This document shows positions 33,112 to 41,869 of a stretch of 64,000 nucleotides of DNA, one piece after another; within the stretch, counting starts at the first letter, position 1; each line of letters begins with the position of its first letter. A model generated the notes under the pieces. That model did no database searches, was not told the origin of the DNA, and saw only the letters and a program-made list of their open reading frames with translations. This DNA comes from a virus, in IMG/VR virus record IMGVR_UViG_3300031521_000014, positions 86,675 to 150,674 of that record; one strand, given 5' to 3'. Made by a program: the position numbers and the translations under genes.

Positions 33112-33406
33112 CCAATTACCGCAAGAAGAAAGAACTGAGATTACAGACACGCTGAGCGAAAGATTTACAGAGTTATTAGAACACAATGTAAAAGACTTTA
33201 AAGTTGTTTCAACAATACCAATGGGCGAAGAGACAGCCTATGATTATGAATCTGCTAGCGAATTCTTAGATATTGAAAATCTAAGCGAATTATCAAAAGA
33301 CTGCTCTATTGAAGCATTAGTAAATCTTTTGTACTATCTCAGCGAGTCTAAAAACCTTACAGTTGCTTTGAACTTTGTTCCAGGTAACTTCATCGTTCTG
33401 GAATAA
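33098..33406 (+). CDS. Small unknown protein, paralogue of the next gene (102 aa)
   Basis: ATG 33098 is chosen because AAAAGGAG lies seven bases upstream. An acidic helical N-terminus leads to 'TIPMGEETAYDYESASEFL' and ends 'LNFVPGNFIVLE'. The next gene has the same end pattern (P-x-G-x-E-x-x-Y, then F-x-x-x-PGNF-[IL]), so the two look like a tandem duplication. No known family. Confidence 0.8.
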   Translation: MLLFSQLPQEERTEITDTLSERFTELLEHNVKDFKVVSTIPMGEETAYDYESASEFLDIENLSELSKDCSIEALVNLLYYLSESKNLTVALNFVPGNFIVLE

Positions 33407-33411
33407 CTGCC

Positions 33412-33714
33412 ATGGTGTATGGTGATATACCTAGACCATTATCGGATACGTTTAAAAAACACATTACTGAAGCAGTTAATCGTATGGTAATGGATCAGCC
33501 AAATCTTATCATTGAGAGTGCTGAAGAAGAGGCGTTATTTAATCGTAAAGTCGCAGCTAGGTATTTAAAACTAGCTCCGATAATGCCTTCTGGAAATGAA
33601 CCTATTTATAATATTGTTTCTTCCCAACATCTTGCTGGGTTACAATATTATATCAGTACGTGTGGTGACCAGGATTTAATGTTCGATCTTATCCCAGGAA
33701 ACTTTCTAATTTAA
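33412..33714 (+). CDS. Small unknown protein, paralogue of the previous gene (100 aa)
   Basis: Basic helical N-terminus ('DTFKKHITEAVNRM'), then 'PIMPSGNEPIYNIVSSQHL' and the end 'FDLIPGNFLI', which matches its upstream neighbour. It follows that gene by five bases. Its ribosome site is weak, so translation probably depends on coupling. It lies 20 bases before the tubulin gene. Confidence 0.8.
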   Translation: MVYGDIPRPLSDTFKKHITEAVNRMVMDQPNLIIESAEEEALFNRKVAARYLKLAPIMPSGNEPIYNIVSSQHLAGLQYYISTCGDQDLMFDLIPGNFLI

Positions 33715-33734
33715 AAATAAAATAAGGAATATCA

Positions 33735-34772
33735 ATGTCTAACAAAATTGTAATTCATGCGTGCGGTGGTGCTGCCATCTCTGTTAGTAGTAAAGTTATC
33801 ATGGCTAATCTTCCAGTAGGTTTTGGTTATGCTGAAGTAGATATTCACGCTGTTGATACTACTGATGCTGACTATAAAGATTCAAATCTTCTGAACCCAT
33901 TATGGCTTATCAGTGGTGATTCACACTCTAAAGGTGTTATCAATGGTTCCGGTGGTGAAAGAGGTGAGAACCTAAATGACATCAAAGCAGGTATTCCTAA
34001 CTATCTTGATGACAAAGGTTTTAAACATCTTAAAGATGGCGAGTTTCATATTGTTATGTCAGCCCTTGGTGGTGGTTCTGGATCAGTTATAGGACCTATT
34101 ATTTACAAAGGTCTTGCTGAGAGAAACATTCCTACGATCTATATCGGTATTGGCGATTCTAGAGATTTCCTACACGGTAATCACACCATCAACACTATCA
34201 AAACATTAGAGTCATTTGCTAAAAAAGCAGCTAAAGCATGCAGCTTTATTTATCTTAATAACACGACTGCTGATAAGGTGATGAATGTTGGTGAGGAAAA
34301 AGTCAATATGGAGATTAAAAATATCCTAACCGGGTTAACAATCTTCTTATCTGGTGAGAATCAGTCTTTGGATAATAAAGATATGATTAACCTCATGTGT
34401 ATGGACGAGTATACCTCTATCGATATTCAACCAGGTATTTATGGTTTGAGTTTAGTGTCTAAAGTCCCTACGCCACCAACAGGTTCTATCCCATTGGTAG
34501 CTAGGACATTGACGATTCCAAACATAAGTCCTGATCTTAACATTCAGACTTTCCATCACAAGTACGGCTATGTTAAATCCCCAGAAATCATTGAGATCGT
34601 TGAAAAACAACTACCATTACATCTTATCAGCTATGGTAATGTTTTCGGTGCCATTACTCGTGAGATTAACGAGATGGTATCAAAACAAAAAGAAGTGATC
34701 AGCTCTATCGTATATGATGGTGTTACTGGATCAGACAGCGCTACTGCAGACGATGACGGTATGTTTATTTAA
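33735..34772 (+). CDS. phuZ: Phage tubulin, PhuZ-like (345 aa)
   Basis: A GTPase of the tubulin/FtsZ superfamily that in phiKZ-like phages forms the spindle that centres the phage nucleus and carries capsids. The signature loop is 'ALGGGSGSVIG' with GGGSGS at residues 112-117, and an N-terminal 'ACGGAAIS' at 9-16 fits the first nucleotide loop. 'YIGIGDSRDF' and 'NHTINTIKTLESF' follow as in tubulins. The C-terminus ends in an acidic stretch 'SDSATADDDGMFI', like the acidic tail by which PhuZ subunits contact each other. Length is near known PhuZ proteins. Codons are biased to ATC/ATT and CTT, suggesting strong expression. It ends a four-gene unit, with a terminator just after. Confidence 0.88.
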   Translation: MSNKIVIHACGGAAISVSSKVIMANLPVGFGYAEVDIHAVDTTDADYKDSNLLNPLWLISGDSHSKGVINGSGGERGENLNDIKAGIPNYLDDKGFKHLKDGEFHIVMSALGGGSGSVIGPIIYKGLAERNIPTIYIGIGDSRDFLHGNHTINTIKTLESFAKKAAKACSFIYLNNTTADKVMNVGEEKVNMEIKNILTGLTIFLSGENQSLDNKDMINLMCMDEYTSIDIQPGIYGLSLVSKVPTPPTGSIPLVARTLTIPNISPDLNIQTFHHKYGYVKSPEIIEIVEKQLPLHLISYGNVFGAITREINEMVSKQKEVISSIVYDGVTGSDSATADDDGMFI

Positions 34773-34780
34773 TGTCAAAC

Positions 34781-34816
34781 TAACACTATAGAGAGGGAAG
34801 CCTCTCTATAGTGTTA
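34781..34816 (+). terminator. Intrinsic terminator after the tubulin gene
   Basis: Perfect 16-bp stem (34781-34796 with 34801-34816), GAAG loop, then TATTTTTTCT. Confidence 0.9.
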
Positions 34817-34824
34817 TGAATATT
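34816..34824 (+). promoter_or_regulatory. Candidate promoter (ATGAATATT motif)
   Basis: ATGAATATT begins on the last base of the terminator stem, 43 bases before the first gene of the eight-gene unit. Confidence 0.4.
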
Positions 34825-34867
34825 TTTTCTATTTCAGGTGTATATATGATAAGAGGGGGGAGTATCT

Positions 34868-35254
34868 ATGGTCACTTATAATAATACAACAGATTGCTTA
34901 TTAGTAATAGATATCGATGATGTACTATTTTCACTCATAAACAATCTAAGAGAACGCAATATTGGAATACTAAAAAAACATGTTGATACTATTGTACTGA
35001 ACTCAATTGTCTATAGTTTAAACATGTTTGGATATTTTACAGTAAACTATGAACCTCCATTAACACCAAGATCTTTTAGTGTTATGCGGGGTAGGAATCT
35101 TATTTATGATTTCTATACTAGCATACGTGAAACTATGCTATCTAAAATCTTTAGTATACTTTCAAGTACTCCATTAGTTTTTAATAAAGCTTACTTTATA
35201 CGGGCTATAACTGTCAATACAAAAATATTCATAATATTAACAACTGAAAGGTAA
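34868..35254 (+). CDS. Unknown protein (128 aa), first of an eight-gene array
   Basis: Starts 'MVTYNNTTDCLLVIDIDDVLF', a strand followed by helices, and ends in a hydrophobic strand 'KIFIILTTER'. The ribosome site is an unusual G-rich run (AGGGGGGAG) five bases before the ATG. The strand-plus-helix beginning with an acidic 'IDID' recurs in the next gene. No known family. Confidence 0.78.
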   Translation: MVTYNNTTDCLLVIDIDDVLFSLINNLRERNIGILKKHVDTIVLNSIVYSLNMFGYFTVNYEPPLTPRSFSVMRGRNLIYDFYTSIRETMLSKIFSILSSTPLVFNKAYFIRAITVNTKIFIILTTER

Positions 35255-35259
35255 TACCT

Positions 35260-35973
35260 ATGGGTAGTGAATCACATGTACACAATACTGAATACCGTGA
35301 AGAAGAAGGACTCTGCGTTATACGCTATACGCGTAACCCAATGCTTTTGGAAAACAACTATATTATTCGTGAACAAAAAGCTCCGCACCGAACTGTCATT
35401 ATTGATATTGACAATGAGCTCATCGTTATAGAAAATATACTTAAAAAATATATTCCAACTTCAAAATACTGGTGGTTTACAGCGTCTACACGTTATCCTT
35501 TAACAGTAGAAGAAAAAATAGCATACTCTGAAACACATAAGATAGTTAACACGCCTTATTATCCTTTTATAGGATTGCCTATCGTATTAGAGATACTTAA
35601 AAATATGGCTGTTGTAAACAGTGATGCTTATGAGCTATATTTTGGTAATCCTGTGCTAGATAAAAAAGAAGCTATCGTGTATGCCAATAGGGATAGAGTT
35701 AATACACAGCATGTTAATATAGTATTAGACTATATCGAAGATAACTCATCTGTTAATCTTAGGAATAGTGAACTTCTGAATGATGTGTCCTTTATAGTCA
35801 AGATTGTTGAAGAATTATTTACAAATAAGATAGCTTCTTTAGCGGCTGCATTTACAACGCACATCATTGATTTTAATGTTACTGGCAAGTATGTTGTTAT
35901 GTACAGTTATGGCGAAGCAGGATTAATTAGACTAGATGAAGCTACGGAGGTGATACGTGAGCGAGTATCTTAA
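35260..35973 (+). CDS. Unknown protein (237 aa), array gene 2
   Basis: After ~40 variable residues it reads 'RTVIIDIDNELIVIENIL', similar to the start of array gene 1, then helices with 'YYPFIGLPIVLEILKNMAVV'. GAAAGG precedes the ATG. It overlaps the next gene by 17 bases. No known motif. Confidence 0.78.
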   Translation: MGSESHVHNTEYREEEGLCVIRYTRNPMLLENNYIIREQKAPHRTVIIDIDNELIVIENILKKYIPTSKYWWFTASTRYPLTVEEKIAYSETHKIVNTPYYPFIGLPIVLEILKNMAVVNSDAYELYFGNPVLDKKEAIVYANRDRVNTQHVNIVLDYIEDNSSVNLRNSELLNDVSFIVKIVEELFTNKIASLAAAFTTHIIDFNVTGKYVVMYSYGEAGLIRLDEATEVIRERVS

Positions 35974-36544
35974 TAACCCAGATGTTCTTTACAGTATAGA
36001 GGATATGTACAGCCCTAAGAAAGCTAAAAAAGAGATGTTGGTTATACCTGCGGATATGCTACTTGAATTACTTCCTGAGAAGTTCCTGCCATTATGCACT
36101 ACTGCATACGCAGTTTTAACTTCAGATGAAAAGAATATGATACAAGCTGGTTTACTGGAAGGTCTTATACGATTTATCACTACCTTTGGTTATGACGATT
36201 TATCAGTATGCCGAGTTAACCAACAATTTGTAAATACCTTTATTTCTATTTACTCTTATATTACAGAGATACACTTTATAACGTATAATATTCTTGATAT
36301 ATCCTTAACAGAGAGTCAGGTGTACGAATATGTTTTCTTATTGAGACAAGCTGTTAATGATTTGCTACATAATAATAACGTTGGATATAAAGATCTATCC
36401 GCAGCTGAGGATCCATCTGAGTTTAACATGTGCATGAAGTATTATGTTTATCTTGATGCTGATATTTCGTTAATAACAGATAACCATAAGAAGCAACCTT
36501 ATTGTAACCTGTTTATAAAAAGGGTTACCTGTGCGCGAAATTAA
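35957..36544 (+). CDS. Unknown protein (195 aa), array gene 3
   Basis: GTG start, supported by ACGGAGG six bases upstream. Contains 'EMLVIPADMLLELLPEKFL' and a long helical part with 'LLEGLIRFITTFGYDDLSVC'. Ends in a basic tail. Overlaps both neighbours, so it is translated by coupling. No family recognised. Confidence 0.78.
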   Translation: MSEYLNNPDVLYSIEDMYSPKKAKKEMLVIPADMLLELLPEKFLPLCTTAYAVLTSDEKNMIQAGLLEGLIRFITTFGYDDLSVCRVNQQFVNTFISIYSYITEIHFITYNILDISLTESQVYEYVFLLRQAVNDLLHNNNVGYKDLSAAEDPSEFNMCMKYYVYLDADISLITDNHKKQPYCNLFIKRVTCARN

Positions 36545-36971
36545 AACAACCGTTATTGAAATTAACCTAACAAGGCTTATGGGTCTAACTGGCAATATGA
36601 TCCAAGACAGTCCAATAGAGTTGGAACTTATACCCTTATATAAGTATAGACATACAGAGGATAGCAACACGTACACATTGTTCACAAACATCGTATTAGA
36701 AAAGTTATATGGCTCTGTTAAAAACTATACCCTAAGTGATATATACACGTTCATACCTAAAAAACGTTATGAACATTGTTTCTTAAACTTTGTTCATACG
36801 TTGGAGATATTTATACTTAATAAGATACGACCTAATCCACTGGATATTGTGTTTCTTAAGTATAAAGTATTTACTAAAGAAAGTATCATTGCTATCTTTA
36901 GAGTTGATTTTCTTAAGGAGAATTATAATGACGCTTTACCCATCGCTACTGACTCAGTATGTGCCGGATAA
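36531..36971 (+). CDS. Unknown protein (146 aa), array gene 4
   Basis: GTG start with AAAAAGGG seven bases upstream. Begins 'KTTVIEINLTRLMGLTG', again a strand then a helix, and has a helical second half ('FVHTLEIFILNKI'). It overlaps the next gene by 44 bases, the largest overlap in the array. Function unknown. Confidence 0.75.
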   Translation: MREIKTTVIEINLTRLMGLTGNMIQDSPIELELIPLYKYRHTEDSNTYTLFTNIVLEKLYGSVKNYTLSDIYTFIPKKRYEHCFLNFVHTLEIFILNKIRPNPLDIVFLKYKVFTKESIIAIFRVDFLKENYNDALPIATDSVCAG

Positions 36972-37437
36972 GATATCGTTTCTAGAATTTTCAGCAGTAG
37001 ATCTATCTGACTTTGCCAATATTATTATGGGGGTACTTTCTAAAAACTACTCATATGACAAGGGCACACTTCTTAATATTACTTTTTGTTTATTAGAATA
37101 TGTTGCGATGGATTCAACTGAAGAAAATACTGATGCTGATACAGGGTTCTCTATTATTAGTTATCATATGGAATACACCTTTGGATATAAAGTAACTGAG
37201 AAAGTATTAAGAAAACTATCGCCTGTCTTTGAACAAGCTTTAAAACGTATTCGAATCGTTACATCCACATGCTTTAAAGACAATAACTCTGTTACTCCAA
37301 AATGCTGGCTGTATGACGATATGACAGGTACGTTTAAACTCTATCTCTTATCAGAGAGAAAGTATAAATATAACAGTGAGCTAATTGTTAATATTGCCGA
37401 TAGAGTATATGATAGCATTCATAAGATAAGGAATTAA
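36928..37437 (+). CDS. Unknown protein (169 aa), array gene 5
   Basis: ATG 36928 is chosen because AAGGAG lies seven bases upstream; the longer frame from 36790 lacks a site. Contains 'DKISFLEFSAVDLSDFANII' and a helix 'LLNITFCLLEYVAMDST', the same order as its neighbours. No known motif. Confidence 0.78.
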   Translation: MTLYPSLLTQYVPDKISFLEFSAVDLSDFANIIMGVLSKNYSYDKGTLLNITFCLLEYVAMDSTEENTDADTGFSIISYHMEYTFGYKVTEKVLRKLSPVFEQALKRIRIVTSTCFKDNNSVTPKCWLYDDMTGTFKLYLLSERKYKYNSELIVNIADRVYDSIHKIRN

Positions 37438-37438
37438 A

Positions 37439-37942
37439 ATGACCGATTTATCCTTAACCTTATATGGTGCTGAGGAGTATAAGCAGACTAAGTTTGAATA
37501 TGAGGAAGGTATTAGATATACTATTGATTTAACCGATATTTTTATCATTCATGAGCATCTCTTTAAAGAAGAGGGTATGTCCATTACCGATACTGTTATG
37601 ACGTTTAAATTTCTAGTAGAAGAGTACCTCCTAGCCATACGAGAACATGCAGATGTAAATACTTTTTTACAAGCAAGTAAAAGTGATTGGTTTGCTTTGA
37701 AGTACGCAACCTGGGCAAGTGAGAATATTGTTGAGATACCTGATGTATCACATCATGGATTTATGAAACTTTATACTGAACCTTTTTATTATCAAAAATT
37801 GATAGGTGAAATCACTGAACGTATTTTACTTCTTTGCAATCCAGATGATCTTGGCCGTAGATTAATAACAATACCTGAAGAATGGTATATCATGCATAAT
37901 AAGCATGATATTGTTTTTGTAAAATTAAAACTAATACTGTAA
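37439..37942 (+). CDS. Unknown protein (167 aa), array gene 6
   Basis: Starts with an acidic segment, then 'IRYTIDLTDIFIIHEHLF' and helix 'FKFLVEEYLLAIREHADV', matching the strand-acid-helix outline of the array. AAGGA is six bases before the ATG. The C-terminus is a strand-rich hydrophobic tail. No family. Confidence 0.78.
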   Translation: MTDLSLTLYGAEEYKQTKFEYEEGIRYTIDLTDIFIIHEHLFKEEGMSITDTVMTFKFLVEEYLLAIREHADVNTFLQASKSDWFALKYATWASENIVEIPDVSHHGFMKLYTEPFYYQKLIGEITERILLLCNPDDLGRRLITIPEEWYIMHNKHDIVFVKLKLIL

Positions 37943-37952
37943 GGAGTATCCT

Positions 37953-38330
37953 ATGAATGATAAACAGTATCTTCATATACCACATCCAGAGATGTTAACA
38001 ATGTATTTGACATCTAACGGTATCATGATGCATACAGAGTTTACTAAAGTATTTTACGAAGAAGTACTTCATCTTGGTCCATCACGTATTTATGACACTG
38101 TTGGAGATGACTTTAGAGCTCTTCTAGAAGATAAGACTTATAGGTTAGCCCTGCAGAAAACTCCCTTAGGTTTGGTTGAGTGTGAAAAAGTTATCAAGAC
38201 TACTTTGGATGTACTACTACAATATATCCCTATAAGTCGTATAACCGATTATATTCATATCATCGACATTAAAGATACGCTCATTAATCTTGAGCTTGAA
38301 ACTATTAATCTTGAATTAGAAAAAACATAG
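37953..38330 (+). CDS. Unknown protein (125 aa), array gene 7
   Basis: Helical throughout, with 'MMHTEFTKVFYEEVLHLG' and an Ile/Leu/Glu-rich end ('NLELETINLELEKT') that looks like two copies of a short repeat and may form a coiled coil. AAGGAG lies six bases before the ATG. Function unknown. Confidence 0.78.
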   Translation: MNDKQYLHIPHPEMLTMYLTSNGIMMHTEFTKVFYEEVLHLGPSRIYDTVGDDFRALLEDKTYRLALQKTPLGLVECEKVIKTTLDVLLQYIPISRITDYIHIIDIKDTLINLELETINLELEKT

Positions 38331-38339
38331 GAGTGACAC

Positions 38340-38744
38340 GTGGCTGAAGCAAAAACTTTCGAGTTAGGTAAGAGTTATGATTTTGAAACCCTAGCTCCCA
38401 TTATATTAAATGCTAGTTATAAAAACGTCAGAGTTTTACAGATGATGCTTGCAGAGAAGGCTATAACTGAAGGTGATGTTGTCACAACACATGAGGTTTT
38501 AAAAGCGTATATCTCTGGATTACCAAACTCTATAAATGATTGTTCTTTTATACAATTTGTTACTCAAGATGGTGTTGAGTTTATTCTTGCTAAAGAATAT
38601 ATCAATCCTTACAGTATCGTACAAGTTACTAAAACAAATCTTGTGTTAACTGCCGTTAGTGTAACCTCTACGGATATCGCTAACGTCTTAAATGTCGTAA
38701 AAGAACTCGGTATTAGTTATACCTATACTACAGTAACAGAGTAG
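38340..38744 (+). CDS. Unknown protein (134 aa), array gene 8
   Basis: GTG start with ATAGGAG six bases upstream. Begins 'FELGKSYDFETLAPIILNAS', then a helical middle and a strand-rich C-terminus ending 'YTYTTVTE'. The terminator hairpin begins inside its last codons. No known family. Confidence 0.78.
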   Translation: MAEAKTFELGKSYDFETLAPIILNASYKNVRVLQMMLAEKAITEGDVVTTHEVLKAYISGLPNSINDCSFIQFVTQDGVEFILAKEYINPYSIVQVTKTNLVLTAVSVTSTDIANVLNVVKELGISYTYTTVTE

Positions 38745-38769
38745 ATCCTTTAAGGATCTACTCTGTTAC
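38733..38769 (+). terminator. Intrinsic terminator overlapping the gene end
   Basis: Perfect 18-bp arms (38733-38750 with 38752-38769); the stop codon and the last codons of array gene 8 lie in the left arm. ATTTT follows. Confidence 0.88.
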
Positions 38770-38843
38770 AATTTTCCTCACAGCTTTCTTTTTTGATTTA
38801 GGCACTAGTATGAAAATATGAGTTAAAACACAAGGGGAAATAT

Positions 38844-41042
38844 ATGGATTCTGAAGTAACAGATATTAATAATCTATATAATGAAAAGTATGATCCGTAT
38901 ATATTTAAACGTGCCAATACGGCTTATGATATTCATCTTTCACCTGTAAGTGAGTATTTTAAACAAAGTACCTCTTATATTAGTAAGATGACAGGTATGT
39001 CAGATGAGCTAGCTAATAAATGGGTTAAAAAAGCTTTAAAAACATTTAAATTAAAAAATCCAGAAGTAACCTATAATGAGAAACAAGAAAATGGTGATAT
39101 GGAAGTTAGTAGTTGTAAACTTACAGATTATATTAAAAATGTTTTAGCTTCAGGAGATGTTGTCGTACCCTCTTTTACAACATACATGCATCCTAGCAAA
39201 GAGAAAAGTCTACACGCTGACTTCTTGTCTATCAACATTGCTGCACGTAAATCTGATAAGAAGATGTCTCATAAGTTTGAACAAGCTTCAGAATCTGAAA
39301 CAGCAACTCCTTCTGAAAAAGCTACTGCTAAAGATAAAGCATTATACTATGAGGTTATGCAGAAAACTCGTAAGGTTGCAAACAACTCATTATCAGGAGC
39401 ATATGCTAGTAAATCATCTATCTTATTCAATCCATCAGCGCACTATACCTTAACCAGTATGACACGTTGTGTCGCTAGTATTGGTAATGCCATTACTGAA
39501 TCTATGGTAGCAGGTAATAAGATGTTTAAAACACCCCAGGTAGTTTTAAATTATTTGGTTGCTATTGTAAGTAATATTAGTAAAGCTAAGGTTAACTATG
39601 CTTTACACAAATATAACTTACATGTTCCTACGCCAGAAGAGATTCTTAAAAGTATTAAACTAAGTTCTGATAGGTATTGGCTTAACGCTGAGACAGATCA
39701 AGAGGTACTTGATTATTTAAATAAACTTGATGATGCTGAAAGAGCTGCTGTGCTCTATACTAACGATATGTGGAATATGCGTAACTATAATGAAGATGTT
39801 GTGCGTATCCTAATAAGGCGAATGATTAAACGTGTTGAAAAAGGTTCCGTTAACCAACTTGATGATTTATACCATTCACCTGAAGGTGTTACAACTACAG
39901 CTCACTTTATTTGTGCTAATGAAATCAAAGGTAAGAATATAGAATACGATAAGATGGTTGGATCAGAATTATTAGAAACATTAGCCTCTACAACACGTAA
40001 TATTTCTACGTGGTTGATATATTATAAACCTTTAATAGAAGCTTTCTTTACAACAGATATTTTACCATTGGATATTACCTATATTAGAGAGATGCTGCGT
40101 GATGTTATCGTGTTATCAGATACTGATAGTACATGTGGCTCTTACGATGAATGGGTACGTTGGTATTGTGGTGAGGATAACTTTGAAACGGTAGGGTCGT
40201 CTGTTGCGGCATGTGTTATGATGTTTAATACACAAGCTATGGATCATAACATTAAACAGTTTGCACGTAATATGAATATTGATCCTGATAGGGTAGAACT
40301 TCTTAAGATGAAAAATGAATTCTATTGGCCAGTGTTTATTACGGCTAATAAGAATAAACATTATTTTGCTATGACCGCTGTTAAAGAAGGTAATGTTTTT
40401 GCTAAACCGAAACTAGAACGTAAAGGCGTCCATCTTATTGCTTCTGCTATTGATCAAGATCTTGTTAAAGTAAGTGAAGAGATGATGATAGAGGTCTCTA
40501 ATAAGATTATTAAAAGAGAAGGTATTAATCTTTTTAGTTATGTTAAAAGAATAGCAGATATAGAAAGAGAGATTATACGTAAAATAGATAGCGGCGCTGT
40601 TAGTATGTATAAGCTTGAAAAAGTTAAGAATAAAGATAGCTACAAGAACGATGAAGACAAATCTCCTTATATGCATCACATTGTATGGCGAGAGGTCTTT
40701 GCTGCCAAATATGGGTCAGCAGGTGATCCTATGTACATGGTTGTTAAAATACCTTTAAAAATAAAAGGTAAGAATGAATTGAAAGCATTTATGGAAAGTA
40801 TCAAAGATACTGATATACGTGAACGTTGGTTGAAACTACTGGATGATTATGATAAAGATAGTATTGGTACTTTTAAACCTCCTGTTATGATTGTGAATAC
40901 ACGTGGTATTCCTGAAGAAGTCAAAGCGGTTATTGATATTAAACGTATTGTTTTTGATAACTGTACCGTATTCTATAACATCCTAGAGTCATTAGGCTTT
41001 TATAGAAAACCTAAGATGATGATTTGTGAGATGGGTTACTAG
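38844..41042 (+). CDS. Family-B DNA polymerase, palm/thumb part only (732 aa)
   Basis: Motif B is present as 'QKTRKVANNSLSGAYAS' near residues 173-189 (family pattern K-x3-NSxYG), and motif C as 'VLSDTDST' near residue 424 (YGDTDS). No 3'-5' exonuclease motifs and no motif A (DxxSLYP) can be seen in the first 170 residues, and the length is short for a complete family-B enzyme, so the N-terminal part must be encoded elsewhere. Divergent, split polymerases occur in the phiKZ group. It is first in a unit with a possible baseplate protein and the Gp49-like protein. CAAGGGGAAA precedes the ATG. Confidence 0.82.
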   Translation: MDSEVTDINNLYNEKYDPYIFKRANTAYDIHLSPVSEYFKQSTSYISKMTGMSDELANKWVKKALKTFKLKNPEVTYNEKQENGDMEVSSCKLTDYIKNVLASGDVVVPSFTTYMHPSKEKSLHADFLSINIAARKSDKKMSHKFEQASESETATPSEKATAKDKALYYEVMQKTRKVANNSLSGAYASKSSILFNPSAHYTLTSMTRCVASIGNAITESMVAGNKMFKTPQVVLNYLVAIVSNISKAKVNYALHKYNLHVPTPEEILKSIKLSSDRYWLNAETDQEVLDYLNKLDDAERAAVLYTNDMWNMRNYNEDVVRILIRRMIKRVEKGSVNQLDDLYHSPEGVTTTAHFICANEIKGKNIEYDKMVGSELLETLASTTRNISTWLIYYKPLIEAFFTTDILPLDITYIREMLRDVIVLSDTDSTCGSYDEWVRWYCGEDNFETVGSSVAACVMMFNTQAMDHNIKQFARNMNIDPDRVELLKMKNEFYWPVFITANKNKHYFAMTAVKEGNVFAKPKLERKGVHLIASAIDQDLVKVSEEMMIEVSNKIIKREGINLFSYVKRIADIEREIIRKIDSGAVSMYKLEKVKNKDSYKNDEDKSPYMHHIVWREVFAAKYGSAGDPMYMVVKIPLKIKGKNELKAFMESIKDTDIRERWLKLLDDYDKDSIGTFKPPVMIVNTRGIPEEVKAVIDIKRIVFDNCTVFYNILESLGFYRKPKMMICEMGY

Positions 41043-41063
41043 TTTAAATAAAAAAGGAATAAC

Positions 41064-41858
41064 ATGGGGTATGATAAAAGTATATCCTTTTATGGCATAG
41101 GTATCGTAGCTAAGAATAAAGAAGTTAATAGTCTCTATATAGAAGTAACACCTACAGAGACTATGCCTACTATGGATGGTGAGCTTGGTAAACAAAATAT
41201 TGTAACCTCTGAGTCTACAGATTCTTCTGGAAATGCCAGTATTAGTAAAGTAGATAAAACAGGAGCTATAACCGCAAGGTGGCTGAATGATAATACCAGT
41301 AATGTTATCTCACCACCTCAAGTACGTGTAGGTGAGCAGGTTAAGCTTTATGTATTAGCAGGTGGTAATGAGTATGGTTGGAAAACCTTAGGTTCTGATC
41401 ACGATCTAAGAGATCGTGATCGCTATATCGTATTTGCTTCTAGTAAACCTGAGAAGTCTTCTGACTGGATAACTAAAGGTTATTACGTATTGCTAGACGC
41501 TATTGATAAAAAAGTACAAATACATACTTCTACTGCTGATAGTGAACCAGTAGGATTTGATATGGTGTTTGATACTAAAGAAGGTGCATTCTTTTTGGTT
41601 GATACACTTGGTAACTATATCAAGCTAGACTCTGTTAAAGGTAACTACGAGATTGGTCTTATTAATAAGATGGATATAAAGCTTAAAAAGTTCTCTGTTG
41701 ATAATGGTACATGTAATCTAGTACAAACTCTTTCTGATCTATGCTCTGTATTAATAGCACAGTCACACATAGATAGCATGCGCGGGCATACAACTATTTC
41801 ACCAGAGACTAAGAGTGCCATAGAAGGCATAAAGTCTAAATTAAATACATTTATATAA
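41064..41858 (+). CDS. Possible baseplate or spike protein (264 aa)
   Basis: Strand-rich with 'PQVRVGEQVKLYVLAGGNEY' near residue 82 and 'GAFFLVDTLGNYIKLDSVKG' near residue 172, the alternating, turn-rich style of OB-fold and beta-prism tail proteins. The helical C-terminus ('SAIEGIKSKLNTFI') would fit a trimer-forming end. AAAAAGGAAT precedes the ATG. It lies directly after the DNA polymerase gene. No firm family; the baseplate call is from composition and is weak. Confidence 0.4.
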   Translation: MGYDKSISFYGIGIVAKNKEVNSLYIEVTPTETMPTMDGELGKQNIVTSESTDSSGNASISKVDKTGAITARWLNDNTSNVISPPQVRVGEQVKLYVLAGGNEYGWKTLGSDHDLRDRDRYIVFASSKPEKSSDWITKGYYVLLDAIDKKVQIHTSTADSEPVGFDMVFDTKEGAFFLVDTLGNYIKLDSVKGNYEIGLINKMDIKLKKFSVDNGTCNLVQTLSDLCSVLIAQSHIDSMRGHTTISPETKSAIEGIKSKLNTFI

Positions 41859-41869
41859 AGGATAAAAAT

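Noticed and set aside
41395-41420. Inverted repeat GATCACGATC/GATCGTGATC as a terminator
   Set aside because: It lies inside the coding sequence of the 264-residue gene and encodes 'SDHDLRDRDR'; no T run and no unit boundary.
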